Source: JBIOYL01 sp044870185 (GTDB lineage Bacteria > Actinomycetota > CALGFH01). Taken from it: DNA of 22,440 bases. Positions 14,403-21,041 of this stretch are shown one piece after another. A model generated the notes under the pieces. That model did not search any database, had not been told where the DNA came from, and was given only the letters and a program-made list of their open reading frames with translations. The position numbers and the translations under genes were made by a program. The stretch lies in contig JBIOYL010000348.1 of the NCBI GenBank assembly GCA_044870185.1, positions 1 through 22,440 of the forward strand, in the 5' to 3' direction. Every line of letters starts with the position of its first letter. The first letter of the stretch is position 1.

Positions 14403-14894
14403 TCACGTGAGGGCGGGTGGCTGCGTCTCGTCGAACAGCAGCAGCCAGGCGACGTTGGCACCGAGGAACACCACGAGGGTGAGCAGGACCGCCTCCACGC
14501 GCAGCGGCCGTGCCGAGACGCCGAGGTCGGCGACGATGCTGGGCGCCACGGCGACGACGGCGATCAGCGCATACAGGATGATGGCCAGCAGGTAGGCGAC
14601 CACGCCGAGCCTGGTCGGCCCAGGGCCGCGCACCAGCACCAGGGCGATGGCGCCGCCACCGGCGACGATCGCAAAGCAGATCCGCCACAGGGCCGTGCTG
14701 GCTGGATCGATCAGCGACAGCAGGCTCATCAGCCCCGGTAGCGAGAAGTGCAGCGCGATCCCGTAGGCCCGCCGTTGCTGGATTGCGACTCGGCGCCACT
14801 CGGCATGGCGGGTCTGGACGACGATGATCCACAGGCCAAGCAGCGTAAAGCACACCGTGGCGAAGGCGATGTAGAAGTTGGTGAGCATGGCCAT
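14403..14894 (-). CDS. Integral membrane protein of unknown function
   Basis: This 163-residue protein has about five hydrophobic helices (roughly residues 5-24, 46-66, 69-90, 97-117 and 134-156), with a charged stretch between the first two (QTRHAEWRRVAIQQRR). No known domain was recognised, and no catalytic motif is visible. The ATG at 14894 has AAGGTG upstream; a second ATG at 14888 (two codons later) is equally plausible with GAAAGGA ahead. The gene is divergent from the E2-like gene, with a gap of about 300 bases, and is convergent with the HAD remnant. Function cannot be inferred. Confidence 0.78.
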   Translation of the reverse strand: MAMLTNFYIAFATVCFTLLGLWIIVVQTRHAEWRRVAIQQRRAYGIALHFSLPGLMSLLSLIDPASTALWRICFAIVAGGGAIALVLVRGPGPTRLGVVAYLLAIILYALIAVVAVAPSIVADLGVSARPLRVEAVLLTLVVFLGANVAWLLLFDETQPPALT

Positions 14895-15201
14895 CCTTTC
14901 ACCTTGGCTCGCCTGCTGCTGTGGCGGCCGGCCGCGACGGGCAGGTCACCCGCCGTCACTGCCGCAGATAGGCCGCTGCGGTCCTGCGATGGGGACCCGC
15001 AGGTCTAGCTCCGCACGCCGGAATTGTCCTGACCGTCGGGGCGGCGTCAAGGCCGCTGCGCGTTGCAAGCGATGCTGCGGACCAGCTAGCAGGCCAGAAG
15101 GTCGATAGGCCCATGAAGAGAGGGACTATCGCCCCTGCACAGCTGGGCGGGATCGGCCTCTGATCGTCTTATCCCCATCAGAAGGAGGAAGGAGGAAGAC
15201 A
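14895..15201. other. Divergent intergenic region with a hairpin and E2 promoter region
   Basis: This stretch of 307 bases holds no gene that I can support. CTGCGGTCC near 14978 can pair with GGACCCGCAG near 14994 with one bulge, forming a stem-loop. The right part is the presumed control region of the E2-like gene: the two box-like sites listed separately and, just before the start codon, a long purine stretch with AAGGAGG. The composition becomes less GC-rich towards 15100-15200. Confidence 0.5.
15100..15136 (+). promoter_or_regulatory. Two DosR/DevR-box-like sites upstream of the E2-like gene
   Basis: GGTCGATAGGCCC (15100-15112) and GGGACTATCGCCCCT (15122-15136) both resemble the DosR palindrome, whose core is GGGACT, two W bases, then AGTCCC. 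The second site keeps GGGACTAT perfectly; the right half-sites are degenerate, as they often are in mycobacterial DosR genes. Their centres are about 23 bases apart, roughly two helical turns. They lie 65-100 bases before the ATG. Identification is by eye. Confidence 0.4.
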
Positions 15202-16053
15202 ATGACACAGCAGCACGGTGAGGACCAGGTGGTGCCGTATCCAAAGGGCAGGCGTTTTTTGGAGGCAGCCATTCGTTCCACCCATCACAAACCGATGATC
15301 CATGGCTTGCTCGAAGTCGATGTGAGTAGGGCACGCGCTCACCTAAGGGAGCACCAAGCGACCACCGGGGAGGCCCTCTCGTTCACCGCGTTCATGATCA
15401 CCTGCCTGGCGCAAGCCGTCGATGAGCACAAAGCCGTGCAGGCTTTTCGCCAAGGCAGCAAGCGCCTGATCCTGTTCGCAGATGTGGACGTGTTGACCTA
15501 TATTGAGCGGGCGGTGGCCGGCCAGCAACAAATCATGCCCTACATCGTCAGGGCCGCCAATCGCAAGACCTTCCGCGAGATTCATCACGAGATCAGGGCC
15601 GCCCAGGTGCAGGACCTGGCAACAGCCAAAGTGGGGGGCGCCAAAGCGGTGCAGGTCCTGCCGGCCTGGCTCTTTCGCCCGTACTTCTGGGTCTCCACCC
15701 GGATCGGGAGAAGGTATCCCCGGGCGTGGAAGAACGCCTGGGGGACGGTGACCATCTCGGCGGTGGGCATGTTTGGCAACGGGGCCGGCTGGGGCATCCC
15801 GCCAACCATCCCATCCCTCTGCTGGATAACGGTGGGTGGCATTGGCCAGAAGCAGGAGGTGGTGGACGGGCAGATCGCTCTGCGGGATTACCTGAGCCTG
15901 ACGGTCAGCTTTGATCACAACATGATCGACGGGGCCCCAGCGGCGCGCTTCACCGAGCGGTTGCAAGAACTGATCGAGAGCGGCTATGGCCTGATCGATC
16001 AGGAGGCCAGTTCTGCGCTCAAGGAAGGCCAACCCCAGCCACAGATGGTCTGA
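15202..16053 (+). CDS. Stand-alone 2-oxoacid dehydrogenase acyltransferase (E2) catalytic domain protein
   Basis: The 283-residue protein corresponds to the E2 catalytic domain alone. There is no lipoyl domain and no E1/E3-binding domain in front. Family features are GEALSFTAFMITCLAQAV (about residue 57), GTVTISAVGMFG (181-192) and VSFDHNMIDGAPAARF (235-250), where His239 and Asp243 match the HxxxDG active-site motif. CoA-dependent acyl transfer is thus possible, but the acceptor is unknown without a lipoyl arm. The ATG at 15202 has a strong AAGGAGG stretch upstream. The composition is lower in GC (32 of 60 in 15241-15300; 35 of 60 in 15481-15540) than nearby genes, suggesting transfer or a different expression class. 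No E1 or E3 gene lies near. Confidence 0.9.
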   Translation: MTQQHGEDQVVPYPKGRRFLEAAIRSTHHKPMIHGLLEVDVSRARAHLREHQATTGEALSFTAFMITCLAQAVDEHKAVQAFRQGSKRLILFADVDVLTYIERAVAGQQQIMPYIVRAANRKTFREIHHEIRAAQVQDLATAKVGGAKAVQVLPAWLFRPYFWVSTRIGRRYPRAWKNAWGTVTISAVGMFGNGAGWGIPPTIPSLCWITVGGIGQKQEVVDGQIALRDYLSLTVSFDHNMIDGAPAARFTERLQELIESGYGLIDQEASSALKEGQPQPQMV

Positions 16054-16081
16054 TACATGTGCCTTCCGCTCTGGTGGCGTC

Positions 16082-16243
16082 CTAGCAGTACTGCGTTAGG
16101 TCGTCCTGACCTGCGGAACAGGAATCCATCCCAGCCGCCTCCCTTGACGAGTCATTCCTATTCGTGCAGGTCAGCGCTTCGACTATGGCAAGCCTTTGAG
16201 AAGGAGAAGCCAGGTAGAGTCCGACCTGACGGAGTACTGCTAG
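16082..16243. mobile_element. MITE-like non-coding element with terminal inverted repeats and CTAG at both ends
   Basis: The ends 16082-16103 (CTAGCAGTACTGCGTTAGG then TCG) and 16222-16243 are inverted repeats matching at 20 of 22 positions. The outermost four bases are CTAG on both sides, so they may be a target duplication, leaving a 154-bp element with 18-bp inverted repeats (16 of 18). No transposase or open frame is inside. A nested inner palindrome lies at 16106-16174. This is the structure of a miniature inverted-repeat element moved by a transposase elsewhere. Some IS701-type elements target CTAG-like sites; that link is an inference. Confidence 0.7.
16106..16174. repeat. Nested inner palindrome inside the MITE-like element
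   Basis: CTGACCTGC (16106-16114) pairs with GCAGGTCAG (16166-16174), all nine positions. Inside it AGGAAT (16120-16125) pairs with ATTCCT (16154-16159). This would fold into a two-step hairpin in RNA or single-stranded DNA, separate from the terminal repeats. Confidence 0.65.
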
Positions 16244-16596
16244 CCGCCGGCACGCTGACGAGCGTCCAGGATGCGCTGGGCGGCTTCCCCGGCCGGACGC
16301 AGGCCCAGCTCCTCCGGGGTCCGGCCCGCGGCCAGCCCGCGCCGGATGCGAGCGGCCTCCTCCGCCAGGGCCTGCCATCGGCGGTCCGCCTCCTCAGGGG
16401 TGGGGGCAGTCCAGGGCAAGCCGGGCGACGCGTAGATGGCGGCCGTGTGCTCGAGGCGCTCAAGGTCGGCGTCGTAGTCCCTCAGGCCGGGCCGGCGCTC
16501 CCGCTCGCGCTCGAGGTTGGCGCGAACGTACTCGCGGAGCCAGGGATCGGTCGGGGCGAGCCCACCCGGGTGTTGCCAGTCGGGCGCGGCACTCAC
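16240..16596 (-). CDS. Hypothetical protein, 118 residues, helical
   Basis: I do not recognise a family. The protein is charged and probably helical: DPWLREYVRANLERERERRP, then LRDYDADLERLEHTAAIY, a Pro-containing turn, and EEADRRWQALAEEAARIRRG with a short C-terminal helix (EAAQRILDARQ). There is no signal peptide, membrane segment or cysteine. The GTG at 16596 has GAGG about nine bases ahead; an earlier start is possible because the frame stays open upstream, but that part looks like non-coding shadow. Its stop codon TAG lies inside the terminal CTAG of the MITE-like element. The gene is separated from the GrpB gene by about 110 bases in the same direction. Confidence 0.65.
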   Translation of the reverse strand: MSAAPDWQHPGGLAPTDPWLREYVRANLERERERRPGLRDYDADLERLEHTAAIYASPGLPWTAPTPEEADRRWQALAEEAARIRRGLAAGRTPEELGLRPAGEAAQRILDARQRAGG

Positions 16597-16709
16597 GCAG
16601 GCCACCTCTTCTGGGATGCGGACGTAGGGATGATAGCCGCCCGCGGACAGGCACGCAGACCGTGGGCGAGTGGCCGGCGACCCAGGTGCCGCCGAGGGGA
16701 ACCAGGGTC

Positions 16710-17294
16710 CTACGGTGTCCAGCCGGTCGCTGTCGCCCACGACTCGGCAACGGCGATGACCAGATCGACGACCGGGTCCTTGACGGCGGTGTAGGCGTCG
16801 GCGTCGACGACGCTGTGCGCCAGGACCTGCTTGAACCGGGCGTAGGCGGGTACCGCCTCGGGATGGGCGCGAAACCAGTCGCGAAACAGCAGCGCCAGTC
16901 GCTCGTTGGGTGCGCCACGAAGCCGCACGTGGAGGTTGACGTCCTCCTCGGCAGGTCCCCGGCGCACCCAGATTCGTTTCGCCCAGCGGGTCGGGTCGTC
17001 GTCGTACCCGGCGGGCACGTGGTCCCGCTCGTAGGGCAGGCGGAGGAAGCCGCGATCGGCCAACGGGCGCTCGAAGGCGTGGGCGGCCCGGTCGAGATCC
17101 TCGACGCTCACCTGCAGGTCGAACACCGGCTTGGCGGCCATGCCGGGGATCGCGGTGCTGCCGATGTGGTCGACGCGCAACGCCAGCGGCGCCAGCATGC
17201 TCCGCAGGCGCTCCGCCAGGGCGATGCCGCGAGGTCCCCAGGAGGGGTCGTAGGGGACCAGCACGGCACGGACGGGCGCTGCGTGGTTGGGCAT
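16710..17294 (-). CDS. GrpB family protein (UPF0157, nucleotidyltransferase-like)
   Basis: The 194-residue protein is typical of the GrpB family: VLVPYDPSWGPRGIALAERL at the start, VDHIGSTAIPGMAAKPVFDLQVSV (the GS...DxD pattern of the nucleotidyltransferase fold), then HVRLRGAPNERLALLFRDW and YARFKQVLA. GrpB proteins occur alone or fused to dephospho-CoA kinase; their reaction is unknown. The start could be ATG 17294 (MPNHA) or ATG 17306 (four codons earlier); neither has a clear ribosome site. The window gives no operon partner: 125 bases separate it from uppP upstream. Confidence 0.9.
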   Translation of the reverse strand: MPNHAAPVRAVLVPYDPSWGPRGIALAERLRSMLAPLALRVDHIGSTAIPGMAAKPVFDLQVSVEDLDRAAHAFERPLADRGFLRLPYERDHVPAGYDDDPTRWAKRIWVRRGPAEEDVNLHVRLRGAPNERLALLFRDWFRAHPEAVPAYARFKQVLAHSVVDADAYTAVKDPVVDLVIAVAESWATATGWTP

Positions 17295-17431
17295 CGGGGC
17301 CAGCATAGCTGGACGGCTTCTCGGCGTCCCCTCCCCCGCGCCCTCCCGCCTGACGCCCACCCCCGGTCGGCCCTGCCCGTCCCGCTTGGCCCACCCGGCC
17401 GCGGTCGCCGATGCTCGCCCCGCCCGTCCGG

Positions 17432-18511
17432 CTACGCGCGCACGGTGAGCAGCAGCAGGATGAACAGGCTGCCGGCGGCGAGCCGGTACCAGATGAACGG
17501 CCACAGGGTGTGGGTGCGCAGCAGGCGCAGGAGGAACGACACGGCCAGGAAGCCGGACACCGCGGCCGCCAGGAACCCGACGACGAGCTGTGGGACGGTC
17601 TCGGTCGCCGTGGTCAGGTTGCCGAGCTTCAGCGCGCCGGCGCCCAGGATGGCCGGGATCGACAGCAGGAACGAGAAGCGGGCCGCGGCCTCGCGTGACA
17701 CGCCCTCCAGCAGCCCGGTCGAGATGGTCACGCCCGACCGGCTCACGCCCGGGATGAGGGCAAAGGCCTGGGCGAGCCCGATGCCGGCCGCTTTGCCGAC
17801 CGGCAGGCTCTCCAGCTCGGCCTCGGCGTCGCCGGCCGCCTGGCGCGCGGCCGTCTGACCCGCGCCCGTCCGCTGCGCGGCCGCCTGGCGCGCGGCGGTC
17901 CGGCGGGCGGCGGTCCGGCGACCCCGGTGGAGCTCGGCCCTGCTCGCCCTGACGCGGCCGCCCTGTTGCGGGTCGGCCGCGCCGGCGAGCGCCGCCCGGC
18001 CCTGATGGAGCTCGACCTGGCCGCCGGGGGCCAGCGCTGCGCTCTCGTCCCCGGCCGGAGCGGCGACGGGCACGGCCGGCTCGATGCGCTGCCGGGCGCG
18101 GTGCCGGTCGTACAGCTCGGCCGCGATCATGATCGCGGTGGTCAGCACGATGAACACGGCGGCCCGCAGCGGCTTGCCGGCCGCCCGGTCGGAGGCGTCC
18201 GACAGCAGCGCGCCGAAGATCACCGCCGGGACGGTGGCCAGGGCAAGCAGGAAGAGCAGGCGGCGGCGCAGGCGGGTCTCCTGCGCTCCGAGCCGCGACG
18301 GCGCCACCAGGCAGAGCACGAACGCCCACAGGTCCCGGGCGAAGTAGGCCACCACCGCGGCCAGGGTGCCGAAGTGCAGCAGCACCTCGAACGACAGCTC
18401 CGGGGTCGGGTAGCCGAGCAGCTTCGGCACGATCGACAGGTGCGCCGAGGAGGAGATGGGCAGGAACTCCGTGAGGCCCTGCACGATCCCGAGGATGAGG
18501 GCTCGTAGCAC
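17432..18511 (-). CDS. uppP: Undecaprenyl-diphosphatase (UppP/BacA) with large central insertion
   Basis: The enzyme removes a phosphate from undecaprenyl diphosphate to recycle the lipid carrier for peptidoglycan. Active-site motifs are present: QGLTEFLPISSSAH (residues 11-24) and PGVSRSG (254-260). Multiple hydrophobic helices cover the two halves. The length is 359 residues against a usual 265-275; the surplus is a hydrophilic, Ala/Arg/Gln-rich segment at about 140-232 with repeats such as TAARRTAARQAAAQRT. It sits between the helix VFIVLTTAIMIAAEL and the GKAAGIGLAQAFALIPG helix, so it is a loop on one side of the membrane and does not break the motifs. The GTG at 18511 is the family N-terminus (LRALILGIVQG); the ribosome site is poor. 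The same arrangement is expected to be functional. Confidence 0.93.
   Translation of the reverse strand: MLRALILGIVQGLTEFLPISSSAHLSIVPKLLGYPTPELSFEVLLHFGTLAAVVAYFARDLWAFVLCLVAPSRLGAQETRLRRRLLFLLALATVPAVIFGALLSDASDRAAGKPLRAAVFIVLTTAIMIAAELYDRHRARQRIEPAVPVAAPAGDESAALAPGGQVELHQGRAALAGAADPQQGGRVRASRAELHRGRRTAARRTAARQAAAQRTGAGQTAARQAAGDAEAELESLPVGKAAGIGLAQAFALIPGVSRSGVTISTGLLEGVSREAAARFSFLLSIPAILGAGALKLGNLTTATETVPQLVVGFLAAAVSGFLAVSFLLRLLRTHTLWPFIWYRLAAGSLFILLLLTVRA
17815..18093 (-). other. Low-complexity Ala/Arg/Gln-rich insertion segment within uppP
   Basis: These bases encode residues about 140-232 of UppP. The DNA contains near-repeats of GCGGCCGCCTGGCGCGCGGC around 17830-17900, giving TAARQ/TAARR runs. 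The segment keeps the frame and has no stop, but the family lacks it. Confidence 0.8.
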
Positions 18512-18581
18512 GGTGGAGCGTCGCCTTTCGTGATGCCGGAATCGAACCGGGGCAGTATCGCAGGCTCGTGCGTCAGGCGCT

Positions 18582-18657
18582 CGGCGGCCCGAGTCCCGTG
18601 GCCGGCCGGCTCGTCCACCGGTCCCCGGGGCCGGCGGCCCGCGTCCCGTGGCCGGCC
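18582..18657. repeat. Direct repeat pair of 26 bp, 25 of 26 identical, period 50
   Basis: 18582-18607 and 18632-18657 share CGGCGGCCCG, then A or C, then GTCCCGTGGCCGGCC. They lie between uppP and mtnP. The second copy adjoins a palindrome. No promoter or operator match was recognised. Confidence 0.75.
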
Positions 18658-18673
18658 AGGCGGCCGCCTGGCC
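18654..18673. terminator. Perfect 20-bp palindrome after mtnP, possible transcript end
   Basis: Each half begins GGCCAGGCGG, giving ten perfect pairs with no loop bases, centred at CGGCCG (18661-18666). It starts 22 bases past the mtnP stop on the minus strand. No U-run follows, so a protein-binding site or a cruciform is an alternative. Confidence 0.4.
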
Positions 18674-18695
18674 CGGCGGCGGGGGAGCGCCCCGC

Positions 18696-19505
18696 TCAGG
18701 CCTCGAAGCGGGCGCCGGTGAGCGCCGTCGAGCACGGGCAGGAGCGCTCGCCCGGCACCGCGGGGATGAGCGCGAACAGCAGGTCGCGCAGGCGGGCGTT
18801 GTTCTGCGCGAACACGCGCACGACCTCGGCGTGGGAGACCGGTTCGATGCCGGGCCTGCCCTCCAGGCCGACGTCGTAGTCGGTGATCAGCGACACGTTG
18901 ACGTAGCAGATCTCCAGCTCGCGGGCGAGCAGCGCCTCCGGGTGGCCGGTCATGTTGATGACCCGCCAGCCCTCGCTCGAAAACCACCTGGACTCGGCCC
19001 GGGTCGAGAAGCGGGGACCCTGGACCACCACCATCGTGCCGCGGTCGTGCACGGTGATCCCGAGCCCTTCGGCCTGCTTGACGGCCAGCCCGCGCAGCTC
19101 CGGGCAGTAGGGGTCGGCGAAGGAGACGTGGGTGGTCGCCGGACCGTCGTAGAACGTGCCGTCCCGGCCGGTGGTGCGGTCGACGAGCTGGTCGCAGACC
19201 ACGAAGTGGCCGGGGGCGACGTCGGCCTGCAGGGACCCGGCGGCGCACGGCCCGATGATCCGGGTCACGCCCAGCTCCCTCATCGCCCACAGGTTGGCCC
19301 GGTAGTTGATGCGGTGCGGTGGGAACTGGTGGTGGCGGCCGTGGCGGGGCAGGAACGCCACCCGGCGGCCCTCGACCTCGCCGACGGTGACGGCGTCCGA
19401 CGGCGTGCCGTAGGGCGTGTCGACCACGTGCTCGGTGACGACGTCCAGGAACGCGTAGAAGCCGGAGCCGCCGAAGACCCCGATCTCAGCCGCGGGAACG
19501 CTCAT
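18696..19505 (-). CDS. mtnP: S-methyl-5'-thioadenosine phosphorylase (MTAP/PNP family)
   Basis: The 269-residue enzyme should cleave methylthioadenosine with phosphate to adenine and methylthioribose-1-phosphate in methionine salvage. Family signs are IGVFGGSGFY (8-17), the phosphate-site PRHGRHH (53-59), VQGPRFSTRAES (161-172), NMTGHPEA and TDYD (208-211). The TDYD pair favours adenine nucleosides over inosine or guanosine, so MTAP is preferred to purine nucleoside phosphorylase. The C-terminus has a Cys-x-Cys pair (256, 258) like archaeal MTAPII, where it takes part in disulfide bonding. The ATG at 19505 follows AAAGGTGG; a GTG at 19517 is less likely. Rest of the salvage pathway is not in the window. 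Confidence 0.92.
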   Translation of the reverse strand: MSVPAAEIGVFGGSGFYAFLDVVTEHVVDTPYGTPSDAVTVGEVEGRRVAFLPRHGRHHQFPPHRINYRANLWAMRELGVTRIIGPCAAGSLQADVAPGHFVVCDQLVDRTTGRDGTFYDGPATTHVSFADPYCPELRGLAVKQAEGLGITVHDRGTMVVVQGPRFSTRAESRWFSSEGWRVINMTGHPEALLARELEICYVNVSLITDYDVGLEGRPGIEPVSHAEVVRVFAQNNARLRDLLFALIPAVPGERSCPCSTALTGARFEA

Positions 19506-19637
19506 CGCGGGTGCCACCTTTCCGGAAGCGGGGAAGCATCCCTGCGTCCCCGCGCCAGCCCGCCGAGCGGAAGGCAGGCGGCCGCCATCTCGACGGCCGC
19601 GCGCATCGTACCGAACGGGCGCGGCCGCTCCGTGACG

Positions 19638-19964
19638 TCAGGCGCTGCGCTCGCTCCGGGCGCTCGTCGAGGGACGGGAGCCGGTCGACCTGTCGCCCGG
19701 CTTGGACGAGGACGACGGCGATCCGTCGCGGGACACCGACGGCCGCTCGTCCGACCTCGACCCGTCGCCGGCGGGGGCGGCGGACCTGGCGCGAGAGTCG
19801 GTCCGGTAGAAGCCCGACCCCTTGAAGACGATGCCGATGGGCGCGAACACCTTGCGCAGCCGCCCGCCGCAGACGGCGCACGCGGTCAGGGGGGCGTCGG
19901 ACATCGACTGCACCACTTCCAGGTGCTGGCCGCATCCGGTGCAGGCGTACTCGTAGGTGGGCAT
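19638..19964 (-). CDS. FmdB-type zinc-ribbon protein
   Basis: The 108-residue protein begins PTYEYACTGCG with a CxxC at residues 8-11 and a second CxxC at 29-32 (CAVCGG), the zinc-ribbon seen in FmdB-family regulatory proteins. The next stretch, LRKVFAPIGIVFKGSGFYRTDSR, is the family's conserved middle. The C-terminal half is Ser/Arg/Asp-rich and disordered. The role is unknown; the name comes from a formamidase operon. The ATG at 19964 has CAGGAG six bases ahead. It is divergent from galU; on its strand TATCAT (20029-20024) could be a -10 element, set within the inverted repeat CCGATG...CATCGG (20021-20039). Confidence 0.9.
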   Translation of the reverse strand: MPTYEYACTGCGQHLEVVQSMSDAPLTACAVCGGRLRKVFAPIGIVFKGSGFYRTDSRARSAAPAGDGSRSDERPSVSRDGSPSSSSKPGDRSTGSRPSTSARSERSA

Positions 19965-20135
19965 CCGTGCTCCTGGAGCGAGATGGTCTGCCGGGAGCGG
20001 CGACCGGTCCCCGGCAGCTTCCGATGATAGCAACATCGGCGCCCGCCCCCGTGTTCCGAGGCGGTCGGGCGCCGGCGCCGGTCGGAGCTGGAGTAGCATC
20101 GTCGCCTCGCATCGTGCCGCCCGGGGGTTGCAGAC

Positions 20136-21041
20136 GTGAAGGTTCGCAAGGCTGTCGTTCCCGCTGCCGGGCTGGGGACCCGGTTCCTGCCGGCCTCCAA
20201 GGCCCAGCCCAAGGAGATGCTGCCGGTCGTCGACAAGCCGGCCATTCAGTACGTGCTCGAGGAGGCCGTCCGGGCCGGCCTTGAGGACATCCTGATCGTG
20301 ACGGGCCGCGGCAAGGGCGCGATCGAGGACCACTTCGACCGGGCCTGGGAGCTCGAGGAGGTGCTGCGCTCCAAGGGCGACGCCGACAAGCTCGAAGCGG
20401 TGCGGGCCGTGGCCGAGCTGGCCGACGTCCACTACATCCGCCAGAAGATGCCGCTCGGCCTCGGCCATGCGGTCGGCGTCGCCGAGCGGCACGTCGGCCA
20501 CGAGCCGTTCGCCGTCCTGCTCGGCGACGACCTCATCGCCGAGCAGGAGACGCTGCTCGGCGACCTGCTGGGGGCCTACGAGCGTCACGGCACCAGCGTG
20601 GTCGCCGCGATGGAGGTGGAGCGCGAGCAGATCAAGTCCTACGGAGCGATCGCGCCCGCCGACGAGGAGATCGAGCCGGGCGTGTGGCGGATGGCCGACA
20701 TCGTCGAGAAGCCCGACCCCGAGCAGGCGCCCTCTAACCTGGCCGCGATCGGGCGCTACGTGCTCGGCCCGGAGGTCTTCGACGCGCTGCGCGAGACCGC
20801 GCCCGACGCCAAGGGCGAGATCCAGCTCACCGACGCGCTGCGGCGGCTCACCCGCACCCCGGGGGCGGGCGTGCTGGCCTTGCGCTTCACCGGCACCCGC
20901 TACGACGTCGGCGACAAGAACGACTACCTGCGGGCCACGGTCGAGCTGGCCAGCCGGCGCGACGACGTCGGGCCGGCGTTCGTCGCGTTCCTGCGCAAGT
21001 TCGTGGGCGGCCTCGACGCCGACGAGCCGGCCGGCCGCTGA
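20136..21041 (+). CDS. galU: UTP-glucose-1-phosphate uridylyltransferase
   Basis: At 301 residues this is a full-length GalU. The sugar-nucleotide motif AAGLGTRFLPASKAQPKEML is near the N-terminus, followed by VVDKPAIQYVLEEAV, LGDDLIAEQ, YGAIAP and the late GTRYDVGDKNDYL. It makes UDP-glucose for cell envelope and storage polymers. The GTG at 20136 is taken because the family begins exactly with KAVVPAAGLGTR; the ribosome site is poor (GGGGGTT at 20123-20129). The stop TGA overlaps the moeA start by one base (TGATG), so the two are coupled. The order fmdB, galU, moeA is common in actinobacteria. Confidence 0.95.
   Translation: MKVRKAVVPAAGLGTRFLPASKAQPKEMLPVVDKPAIQYVLEEAVRAGLEDILIVTGRGKGAIEDHFDRAWELEEVLRSKGDADKLEAVRAVAELADVHYIRQKMPLGLGHAVGVAERHVGHEPFAVLLGDDLIAEQETLLGDLLGAYERHGTSVVAAMEVEREQIKSYGAIAPADEEIEPGVWRMADIVEKPDPEQAPSNLAAIGRYVLGPEVFDALRETAPDAKGEIQLTDALRRLTRTPGAGVLALRFTGTRYDVGDKNDYLRATVELASRRDDVGPAFVAFLRKFVGGLDADEPAGR

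Noticed and set aside
18536..18550. A tRNA T-arm-like sequence (minus strand CCGGTTCGATTCCGG) before uppP
   Set aside because: No matching acceptor, D-arm or anticodon stem was found at the right distances, so it is not a tRNA gene.
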